Source of the DNA: Spongilla lacustris
Lineage: Eukaryota > Porifera > Demospongiae > Spongillida > Spongillidae
DNA length: 64,000 nt
Direction: 5' to 3'
Assembly: GCA_949361645.1 (NCBI GenBank)
Contig: OX442416.1
Span: 5,246,629-5,310,628, forward strand
The notes under the pieces are model-generated. The model saw only the letters and a program-made list of their open reading frames with translations. It was not told the DNA's origin and searched no databases. The position numbers and the translations under genes were made by a program. Below, piece after piece: positions 33,530 to 45,044 of the stretch (positions are counted from its first letter, which is position 1; every line of letters begins with the position of its first letter).

Positions 33530-34446
33530 CTCAGAACGAGCAAGAAAAAATAGTTCAATCCGAGGGGGGGGCAAAAAACAAAGTGGAAGACACCATCCCC
33601 CAACTTTGAAGAGCTCATTGAGAGCATCACGAATATGCTATTCTTTTTTTCAGGGGGGTCTAGGAAAAAAAGTTATGAGGTATCAAAGTTGGAAGGGGGG
33701 GGGGGGGGGGGGGTCTTGGCCAAAAAAATTAAAAAAAAAAAATTCATCACTTTTCTTAATTTTTTTTTTGGAACTTTAGCTCGCACTACAGCAACATAAT
33801 GATGGAATCATATTGTTTGTAGTGTTCATGGGTGTCCAATTCGTGCAAAGATATGGCTTAACTGCCTATCTAGTGCGATTGTAAGCTATTTCATTGTGGA
33901 AAGCATATTATCACGTGACTGAGACACAATTCGTGGGCGTGGCCTTCATACCAATTCACTAACCAATAGTGCAACAATTGAAGCGTCGCAAAGCAATGTA
34001 AAGATAAAAACTATACTAACGCTACTAAGTAAGCCACGGATACACCTGGTACTAAGTAACATGCATGAGGTCACGCCTCACGCGAGCATGCCCCGCCTGC
34101 TATTGTTTAAACGAGTACTTTACCAAATCATGAACGATAATGCGTGCCGTTCTTCAAAATCTTGTTGGAGTACCGCAAACCATAATTGATGGGCAGGGAT
34201 GTAATATTCGATAGGCCTACAGCCTGTGCATTACGTCATGGCACGAGAGACTGAGTATCACGAAATTCTATGGTACAAGTGAAACAGCGTCTCCAGCTGC
34301 AAGCGACGAAGTGACAACACCTACAACAGCAATCTACAACGAAGCCTGCTTTCAATTTGTAATATTATCTTAACTGTAGGTGTGGTCAATTGTCAATTAC
34401 GTAATTATTTTAAGGGGCGTGGTCGATAAATGGGCGTGGTCGAAGG

Positions 34447-34491
<45 letters not shown>

Positions 34492-34580
34492 GACCTGGCC
34501 CTTGGTTTTAAGAATTTTTGGGATGGTGTCTATAACTTTTTTTTTTTGCCCCCCCCCCCCCCCCTCGGTTCAATCTATAA
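33530..34580. mobile_element. Nested fold-back segment with G-run termini
   Basis: The left part (GTTCAATCCGAGGGGGGGGC, then AGACACCATCCC) is matched in inverted orientation by the right part near 34500-34575 (GGGATGGTGTCTATAAC, then poly-C and CTCGGTTCAATC). The arms are degenerate and hold homopolymer G or C tracts, including G39 at 34451-34489. Confidence 0.55.
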
Positions 34581-35716
34581 AATTAGTTAGTAAACAACAT
34601 TTTTATATACAACATTTGAACAAAGACCTAAAGATATGAAGAGAGCAGTTTAGGAGGAAGATAGAAAAGAAGTTGTAATGTGTGGCACAAAAGGAAGTTG
34701 AATTATCAAATGAATTTCCAGATACCTTGGAATGTAAAAGGAATATAATATTTATTAATGTGTCTTAACAGCTATGGTAGCATCACAATGTGCTATATAA
34801 TAGGTGTGAAGCAATCAAAGAAGTCCAGCAATTATTAAATATTGGAAGAATGACTGCGAAGTAGAAGGAGGGAACATTACAATATCACTATACGAGCAAT
34901 TGGCAGCGGATTGTATAAAGGGAGACCTAAATTTAGTTGCAATGCGTATTCGACACTGTGAGCCTTATCAAGAGTATCTATGTTGTATTTTATGCAATTA
35001 TGGCATCATTATCTTGAATACTTGTACAGCAGCTGCACGGAGAAGTCAAGCGGTCACAGTTTTTTATAGCGTGGTCCATTCACATTGCGTACATGGTTAG
35101 TTACCCGCGACGCAACGTTTGAAACGTTATAACTTTTGAAATAGTAATCTGTTTTCCGTGGCAAAAGCATATTTTTGATGCATTCAGTTTGCTCTTTTAG
35201 GCTGTGCATAAAAGTTCTAGTTTTATTAATTTTCTAAAATTTATTAAAGTACCTAACTTGAGCCACTTAAAATTTGCATCATACTCAGATAACCTACTGC
35301 AGCAGTATTCTATTTCGTCCCCTGTTCATCAGCTGCATAAATCTTCAGCGGACCTACATGTATATAGCCTGCAATTTGAAAACCACCTAGCTCTTGGCAG
35401 GTATAAATGCTGGTCGAGTGAATGATAGAAAAAAAAAATCGCGAATCACATAGGCGACGCGCATGCAATTTTACGCGTCACCAGAGATAGTATATTGTCT
35501 CTATGTCACTGTAGCGTGTACGAACGATGTCATTGTATGAAATTAAATCAGCCTCCCCCCATGCCACACCGGTTAAATTTCGTATTTACCGAAGAATGCA
35601 AAGCGACGCTTTTCAACGATGCGTCGTCGAGGAACAATACACCGAAGCACGAAGCACCTTTATGTGCACGCGACTGGGGTATTGATAGTAATTATAATCA
35701 TCACGGGTCCTGAAAA

Positions 35717-35753
<37 letters not shown>
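35717..35753. repeat. G37 homopolymer near the right end of the 4.8-kb element
   Basis: Uninterrupted G run followed by TCCGGACCCCCAGGACCCCC. Confidence 0.9.
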
Positions 35754-35754
<1 letters not shown>

Positions 35755-35974
35755 CCGGACCCCCAGGACCCCCTCGCTGGATCCGCCCTTGAATAAGATC
35801 GGGTGTTTACAGGTACGATAAATTTATTTGAACATGGCTTCAGTTTGGGCTATCATGCAGATCAGAAATCGTTTCCTCGTTCGCAATGTTGTTGCTATTT
35901 TGTTGCCATGGCAAAATGGTTGGCATAAGCATAAGTCAAGAATCAGCTGAGTACAAGTATGACCCCTACTTCGC

Positions 35975-36088
<114 letters not shown>

Positions 36089-36089
36089 C

Positions 36090-37190
36090 ATGTGTGTAGT
36101 GTTGCCGCGAAATAACCTTCATATTTAGTAGTCTATATCCTGATACATCGCCATATGACCATTTAATCGCGAAATTATTCTCGCTTGGTTATTAAATGTT
36201 GGGGTGAATAGTTATGGTTACCACGAAGATATGGTACATGCAGCTAGGTATACGTGTACTTACGCTAAATGTAGTTGCTACCACAGACGATTTCATGAGC
36301 GTTGATCGCATATAGCCTTCGAAACTGCCGTATGGGAGGCTTTGGATGGCACAAAAAAATCATTTTTTTTTTTTTTAAAGCTACATATGATAGCTTGCGC
36401 GATGTCATGTCAGCAGAAATCAATTTCAGAAAATATGATCCATTGTTGTGGTGGAGGAATCACGAGTCATACGTCCCTACCACAGTTAAACCAGCAAGCA
36501 AGTGCTTGTGCATTTTTGCTAGGTATTTTCCTTAAGAAGAAAAGGTTGCGCCCGTGGGGGCGTGGCTTCTTGCATGAAAGGCTGCATTGGCAATTGTATA
36601 TTTCTAAAGCAAAATACAAGCTCTTTTGCATATCTATACGTAGAGTGTTAATGATTGAGGTCTGGGTCTGGCATGGATGAGTTTACCCTTTAGGATTATG
36701 TGTACATGTATATGCATGTTCCGCACAGAAGTTTTTTTTGCACAACTTTTAGTCCATTTATGGCAGACTAAGTCTGCTCTTAGTTCGAGCCAATTCTCCT
36801 TGCTTTCATCGCACGTTCCAATTGTGAAGTCACATCCTGATTGAGACTATGTCGCGAATAAATAATAAATGTTTTATCAGTGAAAAAGATAACTGAGTGC
36901 AACTTGAACATTTTACATGTATACGTACAATATTGCATGCAGTTCACTTCTGCACCAGCAGTGCATCATGTGAGCACCAATAAAACAGCTTGAAACATAT
37001 TATAAAAAAAAAAACAAAAACCAAAAAAAACAAAAAAACATTGCATGAGTGATAGGATAGTAATGGGGTGGGGTATAGTGATGGTAGTGCAAGGGTATTT
37101 ACTATACTATATATAGTGCATTCAGTCGTGCAGCATCATGCGTATTACCTGCATGTACATGTTTATAATCTCACAAATGTCTTGGTGATT
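36090..37190. other. No gene recognised
   Basis: Unique sequence upstream (in plus coordinates) of the receptor stop codon. It includes short A- and T-runs; no coding signal. Confidence 0.4.
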
Positions 37191-37194
37191 ATGA

Positions 37195-38121
37195 TCAAAC
37201 ATTGGACATTTCGGTGATTTTCAAACTGCTCACCGATTCATCCTTCCGATGTTTGTTACAATTCTTGCATCCGAATGCCATTTTTCGCAGCTTAGCATGA
37301 AGTACGAGGATAGAAAGTGACGTCAAGGGATAGCCAATATTTGCGATACTATAGCTTATGTCCTTCCAAATCTCAAACATTGATTGTGTAGTTGACAAGT
37401 TCACACCGATGTAAAAGATGACAAGTCCTAATAATCGAAACGCAATGTAGCAAAGCAGGTTCATGCTGTTTATTCTTACAACAGATCGTATTACTGGTTT
37501 AGACTCTTCGAAGACACCATTTCTCACTTTAACACAGGTGAGGATTGAAAAGATCACCATTAAGAGGAGTGGTATGATGAAGGCGACGATCGCCCAAACC
37601 GCAGAAATTATGTAATACTCGAAGTTCAGAAGGCAGTTCATGCAGGCCAGTGTTGTATTGAAAACAGCTGTAACAAATAGTACTACGAAGAAAAAAAGAG
37701 CGATTTTTGTGACGGTTATCAGCCTCTTTTGGTGCGCTTGTAGAACCAAAAACTGCACCACAGCCACCATTGCCGTGCAGTATGAGGCGAGCATGGCCGT
37801 TCCGAACGTCGTATTGTAATGGACGATAGTGAGGGCACATGATGCGTCGTTTAGAAGCGTTTTAGTGAGATCGATTATGGAATAAAGAGACGGTCCAGTG
37901 ATGCACAATATTGATATGATGAAGTACAGGAGCAAGATGGGACGGACGCCCGATGTCTTTATCAATATGTACAGGTAGTAGACGACGAATGCGGAGATAA
38001 GCAGAGAGGGGATAGCTACCATAAGGAGATGAGATATACCGATTGCCACATGGATGGTAAGTAGGTCAGAGCTGTTTGATGTGTTAGATAGCTCCGAAAA
38101 TGTTCCGTTAATGATTCCCAT
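37195..38121 (-). CDS. Seven-transmembrane receptor (GPCR-like), single coding exon
   Basis: I start at the ATG at 38121 (308 residues). This gives a short extracellular N-terminus with NGT, NTS and NSS glycosylation sites, followed directly by the first helix. The frame stays open upstream to 38262, but that part has no family likeness. Seven hydrophobic segments follow in order: HLLMVAIPSLLISAFVVYYL, ILLLYFIISILCITGPSLY, AMLASYCTAMVAVVQFLVL, IALFFFVVLFVTAVF, ISAVWAIVAFIIPLLLMVIF, LLCYIAFRLLGLVIFYIGV and a last one ending YPLTSLSILVLHAKL, then a Cys/Lys-rich tail (CKNCNKHRK). There is no DRY or canonical NPxxY motif. The class is uncertain, perhaps a lineage-specific rhodopsin-like receptor. 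Ligand unknown. Confidence 0.72.
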   Translation of the reverse strand: MGIINGTFSELSNTSNSSDLLTIHVAIGISHLLMVAIPSLLISAFVVYYLYILIKTSGVRPILLLYFIISILCITGPSLYSIIDLTKTLLNDASCALTIVHYNTTFGTAMLASYCTAMVAVVQFLVLQAHQKRLITVTKIALFFFVVLFVTAVFNTTLACMNCLLNFEYYIISAVWAIVAFIIPLLLMVIFSILTCVKVRNGVFEESKPVIRSVVRINSMNLLCYIAFRLLGLVIFYIGVNLSTTQSMFEIWKDISYSIANIGYPLTSLSILVLHAKLRKMAFGCKNCNKHRKDESVSSLKITEMSNV

Positions 38122-38281
38122 ACCTATATATATATTGACGACTGGTGTAACGAGACACTGCAGCAGGCAAAAGTGTTTAATTACAACAAAGGGAGACATG
38201 CATGTATACACAGTCCAGTTGGAGCCTGCACAAACACGCATCACGATGCGTACTGCGTACACAGATACAAAAATATATTAT

Positions 38282-38440
38282 GTCATTTGCTACAATATTT
38301 TGAGCCTCCTCACCCCAAGCTCCATGCATATATACCTCTATACAGCCATTCCCAGTTGAGCTCTGTGCACTGATGTGTACTATAGCACTATACGCGCATA
38401 TGCTGATATAGTGAAAATAAAAATACCTTATACATGTACA
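38282..38440 (-). repeat. Copy of the dispersed repeat at 27956
   Basis: TTTTGAGCCTCCTCACCCCA through AGTGAAAATAAAAATACCTT is shared with 27959-28108. Confidence 0.8.
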
Positions 38441-38443
38441 TGC

Positions 38444-38500
38444 AGTAGCGGATCCAGCATGGACATTTAAGAGGGGGGGGGGGGGGGGGGGGGGGGGGGA
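38444..38500. mobile_element. Solo end of a CAGT(G/A)GCGGATCC element
   Basis: CAGTAGCGGATCCAGCATG followed by a G27 run resembles the left end of the 4.8-kb element at 30988. No matching right end was found nearby. Confidence 0.5.
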
Positions 38501-39055
38501 GCTGAAAGCTAGGATAATATAGAGGGATTGGAAACGGGACTTTTTATCGCGAAGTACCATCCGCACCTGAATCCTTACAAGTCTATCCAGCCTGTACCTG
38601 AATGTTCTTTGGCTACTTCTTTTTGTCCAACGACAATAAAAGACCCACAAAATAGAGTATAGAAACTCGCAGATCACAGTTCATAATAAACAATATTTCA
38701 CGAAGGAAACGGATCTATAGTAAACAAGCTGACATTCAACAGAATGAACAACACTGTCCGGCCCGGCACAACTGAATCCCTGTCAACAGTGTCAAGGGTA
38801 AAGAAACAGTACATACTAAGGGCTGTGGATCCTTAGTATAGAAGACATGTATATTAACACACGGAAATAAAACATGCCTACAATTCAGTCTAGATCCAGA
38901 GACACTGCATGGAAGTTGGCACCACGCCTAAAGCAAATTAAACGGCGCGCGCTCGTCAAACCGAACCACAAGTGCATAGCGTAACTCCCGCCCTATACCC
39001 TATTCCACACAAATTCGATGCGATGTAATCTTAAATCAAACCATACTATAAGCTA
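38500..39055. other. No gene recognised
   Basis: Unique sequence before the satellite array; no coding signal. Confidence 0.4.
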
Positions 39056-39059
39056 TGTT

Positions 39060-41210
39060 CTAGTAATCTATGTCACATGCACATCTGTGCATAAATCATC
39101 CTCTTGACCCAACTCCCTGTGAGGACAGTGGCTATAGGCTATGTCACACCTGTGAAAGTGACACAGTTCAACCTTATGACCAAACTAAGCAATGTTCTGG
39201 AAATCCTGCACCACAGTAGCATCTCCTGAGGTCTGTGTCACACATCTGTGCATATGTCATGGTTGCGACCCACCCCCTATGAGGACCGTGGCTATGTCAC
39301 ACCTGTGAGAGTGACAAAGTGCAACCTTGTGACCAAACTAAGCTATGTTCTGGGAATCCTGCACCACAATAGCATCTACTGAGGTATGTGTCACACATCT
39401 GTGCATGTGTCATGGTCGTAACCCACCCCCTTTCAGAATCGTGGCTATGTCGCACCTGTGAGAGTGACAAAGTGCCACCTTGACACCAAACTAAGCGGTG
39501 TTATGGGAATCCTGCACCACAATAGCATCACCTGAGGTCTGTGTCACACATCTGTGCATGTGTCATGGTTGTGACCCACCCCCTCTGAGGACCGTGGCTA
39601 TGTCGCACCTTTTAGTGTGACAAAGTGCAACTTTGTCACCAAACTAAGCGATGTTCTGGAAATCCTGCACCACAATAGCATCTTCTGAGGTCTGTGTCAC
39701 ACATCTGTCCATGTGCCATGGTTGTGACCCACCCCCTCTGAGGACCGTGGCTATGTCACACCTGTGAGTGTGACAGGGTGACCAAACTAAGCGATGTTCT
39801 GGGAATCCTGCACCACAATAGCATCTACTGAGGTCTGTGTCACACATCTGTGCATGTGTCATGGTTGTGACCCACCCCCTTTGAGGACCGTGGCTATGTC
39901 ACACCTGTGAGAGTGACAAAGTGCAACCTTGTGACCAAACTAAGCGATGTTCTGGGAATCCTGCACCACAATAGCATCACCTGAGGTCTGTGTCACACAT
40001 CTGTGCATGTGTCATAGTTGTGACCCGCCCCCTCTGAGAACCGTGGCTAGGTCACACCTGTGAGAGCAACAAAGTGCAACCTTGTGACCAAACTAAGCGA
40101 TGTTCTGGGAATCCTGCACCACAATAGCATCTCCTGAGGTCTGTGTCACACATCTGTGTATGTGTCATGGTTGTGACCCACCCCCTCTGAGGACCGTGGC
40201 TATGTCGCACCTGTGAGAGTAACAAAGTGCAACCTTGACACCAAACTAAGCAATGTTCTGGAAATCCTGCACCACAATAGCATCTTCTGAGGTCTGTGTC
40301 ACACATCTGTGCATGTGTCATGGTTGTGACTCACCCCCTCTGAGGACCGTGGCTATGTCACACCTGTGAGTGTGACAGGGTGACCAAACTAAGCGATGTT
40401 CTGGAAATCCTGCATCACAATAGCATCTCCTGAGGTCTGTGTCACACATCTGTGCATGTGTCATGGTCATGACCCACCCCCTCTGAGGACCGTGGCTATG
40501 TCGCACCTGTGAGAGGGACAAAGTGCAACCTTGACACCAAACTAAGCAATGTTCTGGGAATCCTGCACCACAATAGCATCTTCTGAGGTCTGTGTCACAC
40601 ATCTGTGCATGTGTCATGGTTGTGACTCACCCCCTCTGAGGACCGTGGCTATGTCACACCTGTGAGTGTGACAGGGTGACCAAACTAAGCGATGTTCTGG
40701 AAATCCTGCACCACAATAGCATCTCCTGAGGTCTGTGTCACACATCTGTGCATGTGTCATGGTCGTGACCCACCCCCTCTGAGGACCGTGGCTATGTAGC
40801 ACCTTTTAGTGTGACAAAGTGCAACTTTGTCACCAAACTAAGCAATGTTCTGGAAATCCTGCACCACAATAGCATCACCTGAGGTCTGTGTCACACATCT
40901 GTGCATGTGTCATGGTTGTGACCCACCCCCTCTGAGGACCGTGGCTATGTCACACCTGTGAGAGTGACAAAGTGCAACCTTGTGACCAAACTAAGCAATG
41001 TTCTTGGAATCCTGCACCACAATAGTATCTCCTGAGGTCTGTGTCACACATCTGTGCATGTGTCATGGTTGTGACCCACCCCTACTGAGGACCGTGGCTA
41101 TGTCACACCTGTGATAGTGACAAAGTGCAACCTTGTGACCAAACTAAGCGATGTTCTGGGAATCCTGCACCACAATAGCATCTCCTGAGGTCTGTGTTAC
41201 ACATATGTGG
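39060..41210 (+). repeat. 153-bp satellite array, about 14 units
   Basis: Each unit contains TCACACCTGTGAGAGTGACA, CCAAACTAAGCGATGTTCTG, CACCACAATAGCATC and TGTGCATGTGTCATGGT. The period is about 153 bp (51 codons), so minus-strand frames stay open across units. Several units carry a deletion of about 14 bp after AGTGTGACA. The reading frames are not taken as genes. Confidence 0.95.
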
Positions 41211-41581
41211 ATTTTTTTCAGCTAGTGTAAGCTGGGGTCTTTATACACGCATTTCCAGTCAAGATAACAAGGCACTTCAAAACACAACATTTACTAGGTG
41301 TTGGATGAAACCTGTTTTGCAGGCTCTTGCTGCAACACCTTTGCATTTTATGCTGAAGGGTAAGCCACACATGAATACAGATACTGTGCCCACTTACATA
41401 TAATAATCATACAGCAGCAATGGATGCACAGAGTTTCACTTCAGTTCAGAAGGCATTTGTCATTCTTATGAATGAACTTGAACCACGTTGTTTTCATCTG
41501 TGCTATATGCCACAATGTAGCATGTGCTGCAAAAAGAGAAAGCATACTCTCTTAACTGTGGTTTGCAAAATGACTGTGTCG

Positions 41582-41639
41582 ATGGAATAATAGCAGTGCT
41601 TGATGTATACTGGTTCATCAAGCACTGCTATTATTCCAT
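41582..41639. repeat. Perfect 24-bp hairpin with 10-base loop
   Basis: 41582-41605 and 41616-41639 are exact reverse complements (ATGGAATAATAGCAGTGCTT start) around TATACTGGTT. Confidence 0.93.
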
Positions 41640-41859
41640 GATCAGAAGTTATTCATAATAATACATCCTTGTCAAGAAATGTTTAGGATTAGTTTATGGC
41701 AAGTAGCAAACAACTTTATGAAAGAACTCGATACAACTGAAGATAAATTGGCTACATGCTGTTCACAGGTGAAAAAACCCTGCATTGTATGTATTGTATA
41801 TAATGCATCATTTAAAAGCAGGTGGTGCATGATTATTCAATTTGGACTGTGATCTCATG

Positions 41860-44501
41860 CAGTGCTGATGGTCAACCAGTGGAAATTAAAATACTACACA
41901 CCTGGCTTGATGCTTTACTGTTGTACTCAAAGGTACAGCATGCAAATATAAATGCAAGCTAATATGGAGATATCACGTAATGTGGCCTGCATGTCACCAG
42001 CCATTGATTTGTATAGCAATATAGTTCAATTCACAGAACTTTTAAAAAAAGACAATTTAATTTAGAGTTCCAAGGTTTTGTTATTTTTAAAAAGAATTTT
42101 GCAGTAATCATAACATTTCCTTGGCTTACAATTCTGCACATTCAAGTTCTAAGTAAAGCCATCTCTTAAAGTTATATGCACTCCTGGTGAATAATATAGT
42201 GTTTTTTCATATCAATACATAAAAATGCACCTAACTTTACATTAAATGAGAAGCTATTGTGGTGCAGGATTACCAGAACAATGCTTAGTTTGGTCACCCT
42301 GACACTCTCACGGTGTGACATAGCCACGGTCCTCAGAGGGGGCGGGTCACAACCATGGCACATGCACAGATGAGACAGAGACCTCAGGTGATGCTACTGT
42401 GGTGCAGAATTCCCAGAACATCGCTTAGTTAGCTCACAAGGTTACACTTGTCACTCTCACAGGTTGGACCTAGCCACGGTCCTCAGAGGGGGCGGGTCAC
42501 AACCATGGCACATGGACAGATGTGTGACACAGACCTCAGATAATGCTACTGTGGTGCAGGATTCCCAGAACATTGCTTAGTTTGGTCACAAGGTTGCACT
42601 TTGTCACTCTCACAGGTGGAACCTAGCCACGGTCCTCAGAGGGGGTGGGTCACAACCATGACACATGTACAGATGTGTGACACAAACCTCAGCAGATGCT
42701 ATTGTGGTGCAGGATTCCCAGAACATCGCTTAGTTTGGTCACCCTGTCACACTCACAGGTGTGACATGGTCACGGTCCTCAGAGGGGGTGGGTCACAACC
42801 ATGACACATGCACAGATGTGTGACACAGACCTCAGGTGATGCTACTGTGATGCAAGATTCCCAGAACATCGCTTAGTTTGGTCACAAGGTTACACTTGTC
42901 ACTCTCATAGGTGGGACCTAGCCACGGTCCTCAGAGGGGGCGGGTCACAACCATGGCACATGCACAGATGTGTGACATTGCTTAGTTTGGTCACAAGGTA
43001 GCACTTGTCACTCTCACAGGTGGGACCTAGCCACGGTCCTCAGAGGGGACAGGTCACAACCATGGCACATGCACAGATGTGTGACACAGACCTCAGGTGA
43101 TGCTACTGTGGTGCAAGATTCCCAGAACATTGCTTAGTTTGGTCACAAGGTAGCACTTGTCACTGTCACAGGTGGGACCTAGCCACGGTCCTCAGTGGGG
43201 GCGGATCACAACCATGGCACATGCACAGATGTGTGACACAGACCTCAGGTGATGCTATTGTGGTGCAGGATTCCCAGAACATCGCTTAGTTTGGTCACAA
43301 GGCTACACTTGTCACTCTCACAGGTGGGACCTAGCCACGGTCCTCAGAGGGGACAGGTCACAACCATGGCACATGCACAGATGTGTGACACAGACCTCAG
43401 GTGATGCTATTGTGGTGCAGGATTCCCAGAACATCGCTTAGTTTGGTCACAAGGCTACACTTGTCACTCTCACAGGTGGGATCTAGCCACGGTCCTCAGT
43501 GGGGGAGGGTCACAACCATGGCACATGTACAGATGTGTGACACTAACTAAGCGATGTTCTGTGCATGTGCCATGGTTGTGACCCTCCCCCACTGAGGACC
43601 GTGGCTAGGTCCCACCTGTGAGAGTGATAAGTGTAACCTTGTGACCAAACTAAGCGATGTTCTGGGAATCTTGCACCACAGTAGCATCACCTGAGGTCTG
43701 TGTCACACATCTGTGCATGTGCCATGGTTGTGACCCACCCCCTCTGAGGACCGTGGCTAGGTTCCACCTATGAGAGTGACAAGTGTAACCTTGTGACCAA
43801 ACTAAGCGATGTTCTGGGAATCCTGCACCACAGTAGCATCACCTGAGGCATGTGCCACGGTTGTGACCCGCCCCCTCTGAAGACCATGGCTAGGTCCCAC
43901 CTGTGAGAGTGACAAGTGTAACCTTGTGAGCTAACTAAGGATGTTCTGGGAATTCTGCACCACAGTAGCATCACCTGAGGTCTCTGTCTCATCTGTGCAT
44001 GTGTCATGGTTGTGACCCACCCCCTCTGAGGACCGTGGCTATGTCACACCGTGAGAGTGTCAGGGTGACCAAACTAAGCATTGTTCTGGTAATCCTGCAC
44101 CACAATAGCTTCTCATTTAATGTAAAGTTAGGTGCATTTTTATGTATTGATATGAAAAAACACTATATTATTCACCAGGAGTGCATATAACTTTAAGAGA
44201 TGGCTTTACTTAGAACTTGAATGTGCAGAATTGTAAGCCAAGGAAATGTTATGATTACTGCAAAATTCTTTTTAAAAATAACAAAACCTTGGAACTCTAA
44301 ATTAAATTGTCTTTTTTTAAAAGTTCTGTGAATTGAACTATATTGCAATACAAATCAATGGCTGGTGACATGCAGGCCACATTACGTGATATCTCCATAT
44401 TAGCTTGCATTTATATTTGCATGCTGTACCTTTGAGTACAACAGTAAAGCATCAAGCCAGGTGTGTAGTATTTTAATTTCCACTGGTTGACCATCAGCAC
44501 A
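41860..44501. mobile_element. Giant inverted repeat with satellite core
   Basis: 41860-42290 (unique part, from GTGCTGATGGTCAACCAGTG) is the reverse complement of 44060-44501. Between them lie about 9 satellite units in reverse orientation (42255-43545) and then 4-5 units in forward orientation (43549-44105), switching at about 43547. The arms differ in length only by satellite copy number. Confidence 0.88.
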
Positions 44502-44508
44502 TTTGTTT

Positions 44509-44665
44509 TTACTGTAGGCAAGCCTGTTGACGAACCCAGTGATGTGGCTATGTCTCTTCACGACTCTCTTTCAAGGATAGCATGCAAGAGGCCGGAAGTA
44601 TTTGATCAAAATGATGGCAGTGAAAGCGCAGCAGACGAAAGCGGGGCAATGAAGAAAAGGAGAGG
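44509..44665 (+). CDS. Candidate exon of unknown gene
   Basis: After an acceptor-like TTTTTACTGTAG the frame reads GKPVDEPSDVAMSLHDSLSR and then ACKRPEVFDQNDGSESAADE, ending KKRRG at a GTGTGC donor-like site. Acidic and basic composition fits a nuclear protein linker, but there is no recognised domain and no partner exon. It starts just outside the giant inverted repeat. Confidence 0.25.
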
Positions 44666-45044
44666 TGTGCTTTATATTATCTCTGCTTCAGCTGTAGAGG
44701 GTCGTTCGCTATAGTTCACGCAGGACTCGCAACAGAGACAGAAATCATCAGTATGGGAGGTATAGGGATGCAGCCCCCATGTCTGGAATAGCCACCCCAT
44801 CTGCACCAATAGCTGGATCTGCTTATGTTCTAGCAACGATGATGAGCATGTGTGCTGTCATGCTGCCCTGCTTTGCCTTTGGCTACAGCCTACAAAAGCT
44901 ATATAGGCCTACATGACGGAGGACAAAGATGTCTGTTGCCGATCGATTGCTATAAGCCTACTTGCTACATGTATGGACCTAGCTTATCGATTACAGATAG
45001 GTCTGTAGACATGTACACCGTGCATTCTTTTAAAAATAAGCTTA

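Larger units (their letters stand above)
30988..35791. mobile_element. 4.8-kb DNA-transposon-like insertion with CAGTGGCGGATCC ends
   Basis: The left end is CAGTGGCGGATCC (30988-31000) and the right end is GGATCCGCCCTTG (35779-35791): imperfect 13-bp inverted termini with 2 mismatches. It is flanked by the direct repeat AATAA (30983-30987, 35792-35796). The paralogue at 51.3 kb lacks the insertion. I find no transposase-like frame inside. Internal G- and C-runs and a nested fold-back segment (33530-34580) are present. Superfamily not assigned. Confidence 0.75.

Noticed and set aside
40052..40617. Cysteine-rich repeated frame (MTHAQMCDTDLRRCYCGAG)
   Set aside because: Translation of the 153-bp satellite, which has a period divisible by three; units with 14-bp deletions break the frame and no start or splice context is conserved.
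39060..41210. CRISPR-like array
   Set aside because: Whole units repeat with no unique spacers; eukaryotic satellite.
39060..44110. T-box-like sites (TCACACCT) in every satellite unit
   Set aside because: The match is an 8-base half site without the full palindrome; no evidence of function.
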